From Symbiodinium sp. CCMP2592 (taxonomy: Eukaryota > Sar > Dinophyceae > Suessiales > Symbiodiniaceae), in contig CAJNDT010002780.1 in the NCBI GenBank assembly GCA_905221615.1, forward strand, positions 558,001-622,000: 64,000 bases of DNA, read 5' to 3'. Made by a program: the position numbers and the translations under genes. The notes under the pieces were generated by a model that was given only the letters and a program-made list of their open reading frames with translations, did not search any database and was not told the DNA's origin. Below are positions 51,501 through 59,415 of this stretch, in pieces; the first letter of the stretch is position 1, and each line of letters begins with the position of its first letter.

Positions 51501-53053
51501 AGCTCCATGTCAACGGAGCACTCCCACAGCCTACTGATGCAGGTGGCCAAGATGGCACTTCGCCACGAGCAGCAGCTCCACACTCTCCAGCAGGACACCA
51601 GACTATACATGTACTTCAAGCCCAATCAGGAGTACTCCGTCCTTCCCTTGATGCTCCAGCTCGCGACGGAGTGGCGCCAGACTATGGAGGCAACTCCAGA
51701 AAAACTGACCATGTCACTCAGGGAGCTCATGATTCGGGGGCTACTCAAAGAGTGGAAGACCCGACTTCAGGCCTTTCAGCAGAGCGAGGAGACCAAGGCC
51801 ACGGCACAGCGACTTCAATGGTTGGACAGCTTGGGCCACTGGAACCACATGCACTGGTGTCCGACCAAGCAGGAATTGGTGCTGACAGAACGGACAGAGT
51901 CTCGGTCCACAGAGGAGATCTTGAACGTGATTCAAGAAATGGAGGAGCTGATCACCGGGGACTCCATCAAGACCTTCAAATCAATGCGACAGCTCCGGGA
52001 GTCTTACCAAACGGATTGGGTGCAGTTCCTGGTGGAAGTTCAGATACGAGGGCCAGGCGACAAATTGTGGACTATTTTCAACGAACTCATCGGCAGTGCA
52101 GCGCTCCACCTGCTCGCCGCCCGGCTTCGACGGGACCGTCACCCGTACTCGGGCCTTGCTCAGAGCATCCAGGCCCAGGTCTGGTGAGGTCCGCCCCTCA
52201 ATGCTCTCTCCTTGGATTCCCTCTGCAATCAGTCAGCTTTGCAAATCCGAGTGCCACCACGTGCTACATGAATAGTGCCTTACACGCCATCCTTCATGTA
52301 CTTGCTACCCTTCAGCCGAGTGATCAGGCCGCTCTTGGGCAACTGTGTCACCTTTGGGGAGCAATCCAGCGCCAGCCTCGGAACTTTGATCCAAGCCATA
52401 ACTTGCATTGGGTGATGCTGATTAGCCCATGGCCGCGGTTATTTATGCAAAATGATGCTGCCGAATTCCTTGCTCATATGCTGTGCAGACTGCGGCTACC
52501 CTCCGTCGAGGGAAGGTGGGAAGCCCGCCGGATGGATGCAGGCCACGGTTTACAGCTACATGACGAGGGCCATCTGCATCATGCACTACCCCTGCCGATT
52601 CAGGGGCAAACCAGCCTAGCCGATTGCGTTCGGGCCTGGCACAAGCAGTCCAAGACTCATGCACTTGCCCCGTATCAGCGCATCAACACCCTTGGCATAC
52701 AACTCCTCAGGTTTCGCACTCGTGCAATGCACACTCAGCGCCGACGACCTGTTGGTAAGGATCTCAGACCCATCACTGGTCTCCTTGATGACATCCATGT
52801 CCCACAATTCTGCAATACACACAATCTTGATGTTCATCCTCGTCGATTTAAGGCTGCAGCTCTGATTTTACACCGGGGAGCGACCGTCGACCAGGGACAC
52901 TATATCTGTGTTTGGAAAAGTGCCGATACTCTGCAGCTTCTTGACGACTCACGTACAGCTCGAGCTTGCACTGCAACAGAGATTGATGCTATTCCTGCAG
53001 AAACTTATTTGATCTGGTATGTCGCATGCCAGGAAGACGGCGAGATGGCTTAG
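45437..53053 (+). CDS. LINE polyprotein: APE endonuclease, reverse transcriptase, C2H2 fingers, USP protease
   Basis: 2,538 codons from ATG 45437, ending TAG. Residues 1-170: Pro/Ser/Thr-rich with basic patches. About 575-830: exonuclease-endonuclease-phosphatase fold, with CVTYNIGGLS, FLQETHW (E608), AGDFNTN (D728, N730), LIDHVF (D791, H792) and RHWPV near 823. This nicks target DNA. About 1090-1400: reverse transcriptase, with LSLDLSNAFD (D1224), GRGLRQGCRISP and AFADD (D1321, D1322). It copies the RNA at the nick. C2H2-like fingers start at C1576, C1623, C1806 and C1852. About 2265-2530: USP (peptidase C19) with NPSATTCYMNSALH (C2276), QNDAAEFL, DQGHYICVW (H2488) and LLDDS (D2503/D2504). 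It would remove ubiquitin from proteins. Residues about 1885-2250 are low-complexity, and in that stretch another frame is the protein-like one (see 51084-52187), so the chain is probably made by frameshift or splicing rather than in one straight frame. Confidence 0.8.
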   Translation: MPTERVQPAASPMSSQPDASSMTQKPPTTASPDTDPPRPGAMSDLPKVGPAEGPSSTVPQDLPSQTVADVNAGASSSKSKPVRAKTKTKARAAIKSTRTRRSGATPADAYPMVPDIYDPFHKPDPAKRPRGRSKWLVTETDADPPPATATNVTSGETSTSVQLSSSSRDAPKSVSGYMHCFGRSASRLCFGLQLRVRRIKIPAPPPFLRHNRRARLRRPKRDSRCPLQCLYSLGHTISSYMTQGLADLMENLMKADNVSIGRPWAQALSDLSHCYSVAKTLCFSCWDCLSLLFVPSRSNPTPHETTPTLIVMPVAEPGPKSGHGGANDSDSNITSLCRHFVHKVTFRHEFCVSSTEPRVECWNPPHSEPTLFSHKPISRMLACIENSGGKLGISHHGAASRSRHPSCTTSISDICIAPCTDTSASMTDAATATRSSAPCHKTPAIRRTRPTPLPAAWDICAAPRLAVMLFTKTFGRLALACTLWTTPTLSAATASTGPSSPLVPTPQGKRAYNRAVHRATTSPLQGTFYRGRWCSLHTLRAQAINSTRTSQTARLPVSSQVATQTDSSRLRCVTYNIGGLSQDAYAELMLFLAAQDPAIRPHIIFLQETHWQSVSDYSTDQWHIVSTPAVPAASGGVAILISTDLCSAASILTASPIQGRLLHARVQLSTECQLDLINMYQKILLPGQTRGSDQPTATSRQIRREVWRSWRQLLGSLPRRSLWIIAGDFNTNLRPNASLIGSRAAPYMKRSQPDSHEMMDIIHDLRLLHLNSWTRRARATYRSKQGNTLIDHVFLRQDQCDTTARKAGPVDWPLTRWRGGGRHWPVHFSVSVPTKPYTPRRSLSQSPLDKAELLRVCRSADDPRALAFRQDVRDWLAANPCRTIAEVNQHLHTTSIRFFPSTQPTPKTGAWQHPTVSLSVRHMWQAYRDWKQPPPGRQRLFSAWRAYSQFKRAHREFRRATRAAKTAQMQALTVRMQEATDQGDVRALFRLAASLSPQKRRPRLQLRGPQGELWTPQQQLDCLRRHYEALYASPGTTCPTTSSTGLLSPATSPTVSFPDFTVTDVLEGLLKLPPHKAAPPGKATSSSWVLCARELTPWLHSQISHLEQVPSDWRDAWMSLLPKVTQPMKPKDLRPLGITEISGRVAAGLVQRELRPYLIELLAAEPQFAYSPGRSTDAALSRVFAHCDKVISMCTPAPYNILASRFAPTAQPLASGGGLQLSLDLSNAFDVLPWTLIDRALRLAKVPASIRELVISWHKGLTYHLTIQGATARIPAGRGLRQGCRISPLVWSMATVVLLQDLGDRVGDHNWVKAMITAFADDIHGGELITTTAQLDKLLLNLGHLLDVLIDAELNINTLKSAFLLRFTKGFATAWKRRHIQQTKAGQLLSLRTPAGRSFTIPVKDEHKYLGLMISYLQPAACSITHRIQAAWTAYGHLRPLLTCANAPRLSLRLKLWAACIPAVLTYGLHVLNLTDKQIARLQAVATRQLRAVAKAPSHLTHETTAALHERLKVRPVRDILQKSQERLLANLRQLQCGGAIQQDTVDWLQQHQLLVDPTIPPESLPGPPPISTFTCPDCQEVFENYRLFRMHQSTAHGLKAHARRHQVCFDRLKHSTAGLPICRLCHKQFSRWTGLRAHIEQGWCPHLDPNLTAVSSGIAPAPAITVPRPELVATPACPGPAADLSIALSAECESTPAAQPITSAVIIQEAPTSPTLDGPAAAPATSSESASMLVPQDAAAEALGLHKPGSGTQAESHDPQWQKRVGPAVTTPMVQRVELMRQLRTRGWQAVMQDPELRDEVRHHCPECSQWCSSPAGLKVHLSHEHPQWLASQDFILKRARLLRRTLTKPCHFCLATRFDLQQHWKRCPVITIACYLEHRSHDVTCHSQSGSPDSIADGRSAQCQTAGTGDVRPPILHLQPHGSEWSSCEQASETGAEGYRDDSCTQRVLAATADDHGINSEGQGQSQRPGQERGQGQGQRKIQEQRSAALLRDVSSQGSLEPRHLDGPRFLEHQQLVHAELHVNGALPQPTDAGGQDGTSPRAAAPHSPAGHQTIHVLQAQSGVLRPSLDAPARDGVAPDYGGNSRKTDHVTQGAHDSGATQRVEDPTSGLSAERGDQGHGTATSMVGQLGPLEPHALVSDQAGIGADRTDRVSVHRGDLERDSRNGGADHRGLHQDLQINATAPGVLPNGLGAVPGGSSDTRARRQIVDYFQRTHRQCSAPPARRPASTGPSPVLGPCSEHPGPGLVRSAPQCSLLGFPLQSVSFANPSATTCYMNSALHAILHVLATLQPSDQAALGQLCHLWGAIQRQPRNFDPSHNLHWVMLISPWPRLFMQNDAAEFLAHMLCRLRLPSVEGRWEARRMDAGHGLQLHDEGHLHHALPLPIQGQTSLADCVRAWHKQSKTHALAPYQRINTLGIQLLRFRTRAMHTQRRRPVGKDLRPITGLLDDIHVPQFCNTHNLDVHPRRFKAAALILHRGATVDQGHYICVWKSADTLQLLDDSRTARACTATEIDAIPAETYLIWYVACQEDGEMA
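51084..52187 (+). CDS. Lys/Gly-rich, helical ORF overlapping the LINE polyprotein, 367 aa
   Basis: ATG at 51084 (MTLPATANQAAPTPSQTEGP..), stop TGA at 52185-52187. After a short lead it has KGKGKAKGQGKNAGKGKGKG, a W/S/D-rich part (DPWSLDTWTDPDSW) and then about 220 residues of ordinary helical protein (..LLMQVAKMALRHEQQLHTLQ.., ..LATEWRQTMEATPEKLTMSL..). It is one base out of phase with the polyprotein, whose own frame here is glycine/glutamine/histidine-rich and looks like a shadow. The basic part could bind RNA or chromatin. It may be a separate protein or the link between the zinc fingers and the USP domain. Confidence 0.6.
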   Translation: MTLPATANQAAPTPSQTEGPPNARQQELEMFGHLFSTFSHTAASGQAANKRPRPEQKDTVMTPVPSESSQPRQTTMASTPKGKGKAKGQGKNAGKGKGKGKSKNKGQPPSSEMSPHKDPWSLDTWTDPDSWSTSSWSTPSSMSTEHSHSLLMQVAKMALRHEQQLHTLQQDTRLYMYFKPNQEYSVLPLMLQLATEWRQTMEATPEKLTMSLRELMIRGLLKEWKTRLQAFQQSEETKATAQRLQWLDSLGHWNHMHWCPTKQELVLTERTESRSTEEILNVIQEMEELITGDSIKTFKSMRQLRESYQTDWVQFLVEVQIRGPGDKLWTIFNELIGSAALHLLAARLRRDRHPYSGLAQSIQAQVW

Positions 53054-53183
53054 AGTAGAGTGTAGTGCATTCGCCATTGACTACCTTGTCATGGCCAAGT
53101 GCCCATAAGAGGCACCGTGTCGCAACATGCGACATGCTCAGACTCGCTTGGCGAAGACCCTCCTTCGTTGCGTCCGCAAGAAA

Positions 53184-53199
53184 ATGTATGTTTTCATAA
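53184..53199. repeat. Target-site duplication, right copy
   Basis: ATGTATGTTTTCATAA, identical to 42728-42743. Confidence 0.75.
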
Positions 53200-53436
53200 A
53201 GTCTTTGCACAGCTGTGAATACAGAAGTGAAAGACGAACAAGCCCACAAGCAAGTAAACCGATACCGATAAATAAGTACACCAACAATCAAACAAACAAT
53301 TAAGTTGATATACATACGCATATGGGCATGTATGCTTATGTACACACACATATGTCAGCGACGTATTCACTATTCCAGCTACATGTCTACCGAATTCTTT
53401 GTTTACTTACTTATGCTTGTTCATTCAAAAAGCTCC

Positions 53437-53532
53437 AAATGGGGGTTTCCGAAAACAGGGGACCCAATATCGTGCCCTAAAAAGTAGGATCCGGACCCCA
53501 AATATGGTATCCCAAAATTTCGGAAGAAACCC
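53437..53532. repeat. Hairpin element family F1, diverged
   Basis: GGGGGTTTCCGAAAACAGGGG at the left and CCAAAATTTCGGAAGAAACCC at the right. The centre is CTAAAAAGTAGGATCC. Confidence 0.7.
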
Positions 53533-53539
53533 CAAGCCT

Positions 53540-53605
53540 TAAATCCCAAAACCCTAAACCCTGAGCCCTAAACCCCAAAACCCTGAACCCCAAACCCTGA
53601 ACTCC
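53540..53605. repeat. Telomere-like CCCTAAA block, degenerate
   Basis: CCCTAAACCCTGAGCCC and CCCCAAACCCTGAA units. Confidence 0.7.
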
Positions 53606-53717
53606 CTTGTCCTGATCCGGCCCTAGGCTCGAGATCCGATGATTCCGGTGCGATCCCTGCGGCAGTACTGAGCCCCGGCATAGGGTTTACGGGTTTAGGA
53701 AGTTCGTGGTTAATATC

Positions 53718-53815
53718 GAGGCCTAAATACTTACCAATATGCTCTTTTAGGGTTCCTTATTATGATCATACTATAAAGGAGACCAAAACCCCATTCACAT
53801 TATTAAGCCCACTAC
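53718..53815. repeat. Hairpin element family F2, diverged
   Basis: GAGGCCTAAATACTTACCAA at the left, TTTAGGGTTCCTTATTATGA in the centre and CACATTATTAAGCCCACTA at the right. Confidence 0.65.
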
Positions 53816-54515
53816 GTTAGCTACTGCCTCGAGTGCAGGATAAGGATTGGGTCTTAGGGAACCCGAAGCCCAAACTCTCAAGAACCATCGGCAGTCGCTG
53901 CCTCAGTGCAGCCAAGGTCTGCCTCAATAGTTCGTCACGAGACGCTCGCCTTAGGAGCTGCTTTCAGCCTTTCGTCTCCTGCACGCTTTTCAGGGTTCAG
54001 GGTTTAAGGTTAAGGGGTCAGGGTTAGAGTTTTCGGGAGGTGCGAAAGCCGCAGGCGTTGAGAGAGCTGAAGCCAGTGGCTCGTCAGGTCTCGTGATTGA
54101 AAGCCAGTGCACCAACTGGTTCGGATCGGCGTAGTCTCGGCACAGGCCTTTGCAACTTGCCGCCCACGGCCCCGGAAACGATGCCCTAAAGCCCTAAACC
54201 CTAAACCCTCCCCCCCCTGTGCAACGCAGCATCCCGTTTCCTGCCTTAAAGCCGGCCTCGGCCTGCGCGATGGGCCTCTTCCCTTTGGAACGTTTGAGCT
54301 GCTTCCGTGCTTGTGTCATCTGTGTCGTATAGAGGAGCGCGTCTGGATGGTTCGAGTAAAAAGGCTCCCAGGGTCGCCAGGACACTCCGTAAATTTGAAA
54401 ACGTTCTGCTCATGGATCTCTGAAGGCAGACTTTGTGTCAGGACGAGGCCAGCTTGCATGAAACTGCTGGACTCTAGACGTGGAGCTTTTCCGGTACCTT
54501 TCGTAACCCTGATGT

Positions 54516-54599
54516 TCGGCTCCAGCACGGCAAAGAAGGAACGGAGAGTAGCTTTGAGGTTTCATTGCTACCCGTACCACCCTGTGCGAGCTTCTTGGC
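54516..54599. repeat. Dispersed repeat, copy 1 (about 80 bp)
   Basis: TTCGGCTCCAGCACGGCAAAG..ACGGAGAGTAGCT is closely matched at 61353-61430. No coding or RNA function is recognised. Confidence 0.6.
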
Positions 54600-54693
54600 A
54601 CTTTCTGTATCAGCGTGTTTGCGTGCACCGCGGAGCACCCCTTAACCCCACATCCAGTCGCTCAACCCTGAACCCTAAACCCCAAAAGCCCTA

Positions 54694-54788
54694 CTATAGG
54701 GGCCTAAATCATTACTATCTTGGGGGTTCCTTATCAGAAATATAGTATAATGGGCCTCAAAACCCTATTCTTATTAAGGCCCCTATAT
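54694..54788. repeat. Hairpin element family F2
   Basis: ATAGGGGCCTAAATCATTAC at the left, TTGGGGGTTCCTTATCAGAA in the centre and TCTTATTAAGGCCCCTATA at the right. Confidence 0.8.
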
Positions 54789-54794
54789 AATTAT

Positions 54795-54990
54795 AGAATA
54801 GAACCCTACTACTGTAGAACCCTACTATAGATCCCTTATAGACCCCTTTAAGGAACACTTTAACGGAACCCTATTCTAATTATTAAGGCCCCTATAATAA
54901 AGCCCTAAGCGAAGTCGCTCCAGCTAAACCCTAAAACCCTAAACCCTAAAACCCTAAACCCTAAAGCCTAAACCCTACACCCATTCCCTA
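54795..54990. repeat. F2 end fragment and telomere-like CCCTAAA block
   Basis: CCCTTTAAGGAACACTTTAA, then CTAATTATTAAGGCCCCTAT (an F2 right end), then several CCCTAAA units (54925-54975). Confidence 0.7.
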
Positions 54991-55007
54991 CTAACCAAAG
55001 GTAAGCA
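54981..55007. repeat. Solo right arm of an F3 element
   Basis: CCATTCCCTACTAACCAAAG followed by GTAAG, without a matching left arm nearby. A telomere-like block sits where the rest should be. Confidence 0.7.
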
Positions 55008-55534
55008 AAGCGCCGGTCCTTGAGGCGATGTGCCGCTTCACCCCAGAGCCTCAGCCGGAGTCGGTGGGCTGCTCGAACCAGGCGCGGGCCCGCAATGGTC
55101 TAACATAGCAGCCTTATAATTAATGACTACCTATACTATTTGTGGCTGTTCCTCATTATTAATTATGGTAGATTTGGGGTTATAAGTAATTATAGGTATG
55201 GTTACATTATTTGTAACGCTAGTTACGACGTCCGGAATGGTCTAGGGCAGGTTTACTGTCAGGGGTCGCTGTAACGTTACTAGGAGGCCGTGAGGCTCAC
55301 GGTTCAGGTCTTTTGGGGCTTAGCGTGAGGTGTTCGGCTTCAGATCACCCTAAACCCTAAACCCTAAAGCCTAAAACCTAAACCCTAAACCCTAAACCAA
55401 TCGAGGAACGAACGGAGCTTCAAGATGCAAGACTCCACAAGTTGATGACGTTCCGCAGCAGACCTTCCTTTCCGCGTTAACCCTAGACCCTAATCCCTAG
55501 ACTCTGAACCCTAAACCCAAGGTAAGCATTGAAG

Positions 55535-55640
55535 GACTTACCACAACTAACAATAATAAATAATAACAACAATAATAACAATAATAGTAATAATAATAAT
55601 AACAGTAATAATAATCATAATACTCCCTAAACCCTAAACC
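55535..55640. repeat. AAT triplet microsatellite
   Basis: AATAATAACAACAATAATAA-type units. Confidence 0.8.
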
Positions 55641-55729
55641 CTTTTTTGGGCAGATTTGTACTGTGTCGGATCTTCTGGCTCTGCCAGGGTTCCTCAGCGC
55701 TCCCTGGCAACGTGGAAGCTGATAATAGT

Positions 55730-55819
55730 AACAACAGCAATAATGTTAACAATAATTACCATGAAAGTAAAATCATAATAATAGTAGTAATGATAACCAA
55801 AATAATAGTAATAATAACC
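55730..55819. repeat. 90-bp inverted duplicate, left copy
   Basis: AACAACAGCAATAATGTTAAC..ATAATAACC is about 95% the reverse complement of 56246-56335. The shared part includes non-simple sequence (ACCATGAAAGTAAAATC). Confidence 0.75.
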
Positions 55820-56052
55820 GTAAATAATAATAATAGTCATAATAATAATAATAAGTCTTAATAAGTAATTACTATCCTGGTAATGCGAGCAAGCTGTGTT
55901 TAGGGTGTAGGGCTTGTCCCTGAAGTCCTCAGAGCTGCTTCTTATCCAACCCCGACAAGATACCGTAGATGTGGACGCGTGGGACTGCACAGATCTTCGA
56001 GGCAATCCCCGGTCTGGTTGACCTTGATAGTCCACATAATGTTTGGGCCTAA

Positions 56053-56157
56053 AATGGCCTAAATAATTACCAATACTACTGTGGGAGGCTCCTTCTTATA
56101 TTCATAGTTTAATGGGCCCCAAATCAAAACCCTATTCTAATTATTAAGGCCCCTATA
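56053..56157. repeat. Hairpin element family F2
   Basis: ATGGCCTAAATAATTACCAA at the left, GGGAGGCTCCTTCTTATATT in the centre and CTAATTATTAAGGCCCCTAT at the right. It lies between the two 90-bp inverted copies. Confidence 0.8.
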
Positions 56158-56245
56158 CAAGATGAAATGGAGCCGGATTCCAGGTGCTTCCGATCTCAGA
56201 GGACAAAAAGGTCCCCATCCGTGTCAAAAGGCCAGCGGATGAGCT

Positions 56246-56335
56246 GGTTATTATTACTATTATTTTGGTTATTATTACTACTATTATTATGATTTTTACC
56301 TTCATGGTAATTATTGTTAACATTATTGTTGTTAT
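56246..56335. repeat. 90-bp inverted duplicate, right copy
   Basis: GGTTATTATTACTATTATTTTG..TTCATGGTAATTATTG..; see 55730-55819. Confidence 0.75.
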
Positions 56336-56535
56336 TTCTTGCCCGATCAGTCAGGTCATAGACAGTCTGGGCGCCCCCTTTTCCCATTCCTACTAGGCTG
56401 AGCTGGCTTCGGCTTTCTTGGGTTCGGTTGCTGTCCGCATTTGTAGTGGCTGGATCCTCGAGCACGAGAAGCATCGCTGCTAGCTGACTAGCTCTTTTGG
56501 CACAGGTTCACGCTCTGCCGCCTCATCCCGCTTCT

Positions 56536-56620
56536 ATAACTATATATATATATATACATATATATATATAAGTGTATGTAACTATAAATACATAACACAC
56601 ACATGTATATATGTATAGAA
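56536..56620. repeat. (TA)n microsatellite
   Basis: ATATATATATATATACATAT and related tracts. Confidence 0.8.
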
Positions 56621-57619
56621 GATCGATGGGCCCCGAAACCCCATCCCGGAGGTCAAACCTGGAGAAGCTCATCGCGGCGGCTGTGGAAGCCACGCAGGAA
56701 GCATCGACTAACAGTTCCTTGAAGAGGCCAGGCATTCCCCAGAGAACCCAATACCCCATGAAGGAATATACCTTACATCATAATGATTTCAGGTATAATC
56801 CTCAATTAAGGGGTATTGGGGTCTCTGGGTCCCCTGATCTTGCAATGGGGCGTAAGATGATCTGAAACCCTGAACCCAAAACCGTCACCATTGCCTTCGA
56901 GACCGGCTAAGCACCTGCTGGGCAGAAAGATGGAGCGAGGTCCTTGAATTCTTCCAGTGTTTAGTGCCAGGGCATTTAGGGTTTAGACCTATCGCTTATC
57001 ACTGTGTTCCGTAATCCACCTCCTCAAAGGGAGGGTTTAGGGGTGATGTTCAGGACTGGAATGCATCGCACCCTCAGCACCCAACCCCAGACCCTAATCA
57101 GGAGAGTTCCGACAAGCCAAGACCCCTGGGACATGAAGCAGAAGTCTGCCTTGCCGAACCCGTGAATGCTAGGGTCCGGTAGAGCGTCCCGGACTTTCGC
57201 AACGCTAAAATCCCACCATCTGATCAGCTGAATAGGCCTCTCCTTCCCTGACACTGGCTGTCTAGAAAAGGACTTTCCGCAGCGGTGAGGACTCTGATTA
57301 CACGCTTCCATGTTCTGTTTGGCTTTGTCAGTCTGAGTCAGAAGCCACGTGAAACGCATCGTGCTTCAAAGCGACAAGACCTCGACACAACGGTACGCTG
57401 ACCCCCCAAAAGAACTTTTGTTCCGAACCTTAGCGTCTTTATCCTTTCCCTACAAAGCTCTTCTACCCTGGGTCGGAGGCGAATTCGCCAGCGCTTGCAC
57501 AAGAAACTGGGCTCCATCCTCTCGAAGAAAGACTTTGCAGCTGCAATGGACAAGCACGGGGGCTCAGGAATTTTAACCCTTCTGCACCGCTCGCAGCAAC
57601 AGCGACCGTACTGCTGCCC

Positions 57620-57747
57620 CTGCTCGAGCGCTCCTGCTGCTGCTTCTGCTGCTGCATCAGCTGCTGCTACTGCTGCTGCTGCTGCTGCTGCTGCTACTAG
57701 TGTTGGTGTGTTGGTGCTGGTGCTGGTGCTGGTGTTGTTGTTGTTGT

Positions 57748-57782
<35 letters not shown>

Positions 57783-57874
57783 TGGCTGTTTCTGCTGCTG
57801 CTACTGCTGCTACTTCTACTAACTACTACTACCACTACTACTCCTCCTCCTCCTCCGACTCACTCCTACTCCAC

Positions 57875-57905
<31 letters not shown>

Positions 57906-58091
57906 GACGACTACTACTACTACTACTACTTCTACTACTACTACGACTACTACTACTACTACGACTACTACGACTACTACGACTACTACGACTACTACGA
58001 CTACTACGACGACTACTACTACTACTACTGCTGCTACTACTACTACTACTACTACTGCTACTACTACTACTACTACTACTACTAGTAGTAG

Positions 58092-58140
<49 letters not shown>

Positions 58141-58453
58141 GCCACTACCACTACCACTACCACTACCACTACCACTACCACTACCACTACCACTACCACT
58201 ACCACTACCACTACCACTACCACCACCACCACTACCACTACTACTGCCTTTACCACCACCACTACTGCTACTGCCACCGCCACCGCCACCACGACCAGTA
58301 CCACTTCCACTACCACTGCCACTAAGATCACCACTACCACCACAACCACCATCACGACGACGACGCCGGCTGCTGCTGCTGCTGCCGACGCTGCTGCTGC
58401 TGCTGCTACTACTACTACTATTGCTGCTGCTACTACTACTGCTGCTGCTACTA

Positions 58454-58543
<90 letters not shown>

Positions 58544-58565
58544 GACTACCACGACTACAACAACA

Positions 58566-58603
<38 letters not shown>

Positions 58604-58614
58604 TAATGCTACTC

Positions 58615-58645
<31 letters not shown>

Positions 58646-58650
58646 GACTG

Positions 58651-58686
<36 letters not shown>

Positions 58687-58920
58687 CCTCTGCTACTGCA
58701 TGAGCTACTGCAGCGGCTACTGTTTCTGTAAGGCTACTGTGACTGCTACTGCTACTGCTGCCGCTGCTCCTGTTGCTACTAGTACTACTGCAACCTGCTG
58801 CGGCTGCTGCTGCTGCTACTGCCCCTTCTCCTGCTTCTGCTACTGCTGCTGCCACTGCTACTGCTACTGCTACTGCTGCTGCTGCTACTACTACTACTAC
58901 TACTACTACTACTCCTACTC

Positions 58921-59006
<86 letters not shown>

Positions 59007-59240
59007 GTTACTGCTACTGCTACCACTACTGCTACTGCTACGCTGCTACTGCTACTGCTACTGCAATCACGACTGCTACTGCTGCTGCTGCTGCTGCTGC
59101 TAGTGCCACTGCCACTGCCAGCTGCTGCTACTTCGACTGCTACAGCTACTGCTATTGCTACAGCTACTGCGCTTGCTACTGCTACTGCGGCTGCTACACG
59201 CTACTGCTACTGCTGCTACCGCTGCTGCTGCTGCTGCTGC
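57620..59240. repeat. Long CTG/CTA/CCA triplet microsatellite
   Basis: About 1.6 kb with hardly a break: CTG/CTGTTG (57640-57800), CTA (57870-58140), CCACTA (58140-58330), CTG/CTA (58370-58450), CTA (58450-58690), CTG/CTA mix (58740-59240). Long Leu, Val, Tyr, Thr or Ser frames on both strands come from the repeat. Confidence 0.95.
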
Positions 59241-59415
59241 TGCCGCAGCTACGACAACGAGGAGGAGGACGACGATGCCGACTGCTACGGTTTCCGTAGT
59301 ACGTGGTATCATTCCGTTGCTTGATGCTCTTCGGTGTTACGTCTAGCCTAGTAGTGCTTGCATTATCCGTCATTATCCTTGGTAGTCGAGAACTTACGGT
59401 CGAACTTGAGGCGCA

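Larger units (their letters stand above)
42744..53183 (+). mobile_element. Full-length LINE (EN-RT-zinc finger-USP), 10,440 bp
   Basis: The interval is bounded by a perfect 16-bp direct repeat, as expected for target-primed reverse transcription. It begins GGCTCAGCAGCGACTAAG and ends GCGTCCGCAAGAAA. In order it carries a 2.4-kb 5' region with long open frames, an APE-type endonuclease, a reverse transcriptase, four C2H2-like fingers, a lysine/glycine-rich ORF in another frame and a ubiquitin-specific protease domain, with about 130 bp of 3' sequence. It has no RNase H. The endonuclease, RT and protease catalytic motifs look intact and the main frame has no stop over 2,538 codons, so it is either young or under selection. 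Confidence 0.85.

Noticed and set aside
45437-53053. RNase H domain in the large LINE
   Set aside because: I looked for FTDGS, an acidic E helix and TDS/DADV motifs after the RT and found none; only the fragment at 62.3-63.9 kb has them.
57495-59324. Frames of 180-270 codons (poly-Leu, Val, Tyr, Thr)
   Set aside because: Same cause: triplet microsatellite, open on both strands at once.
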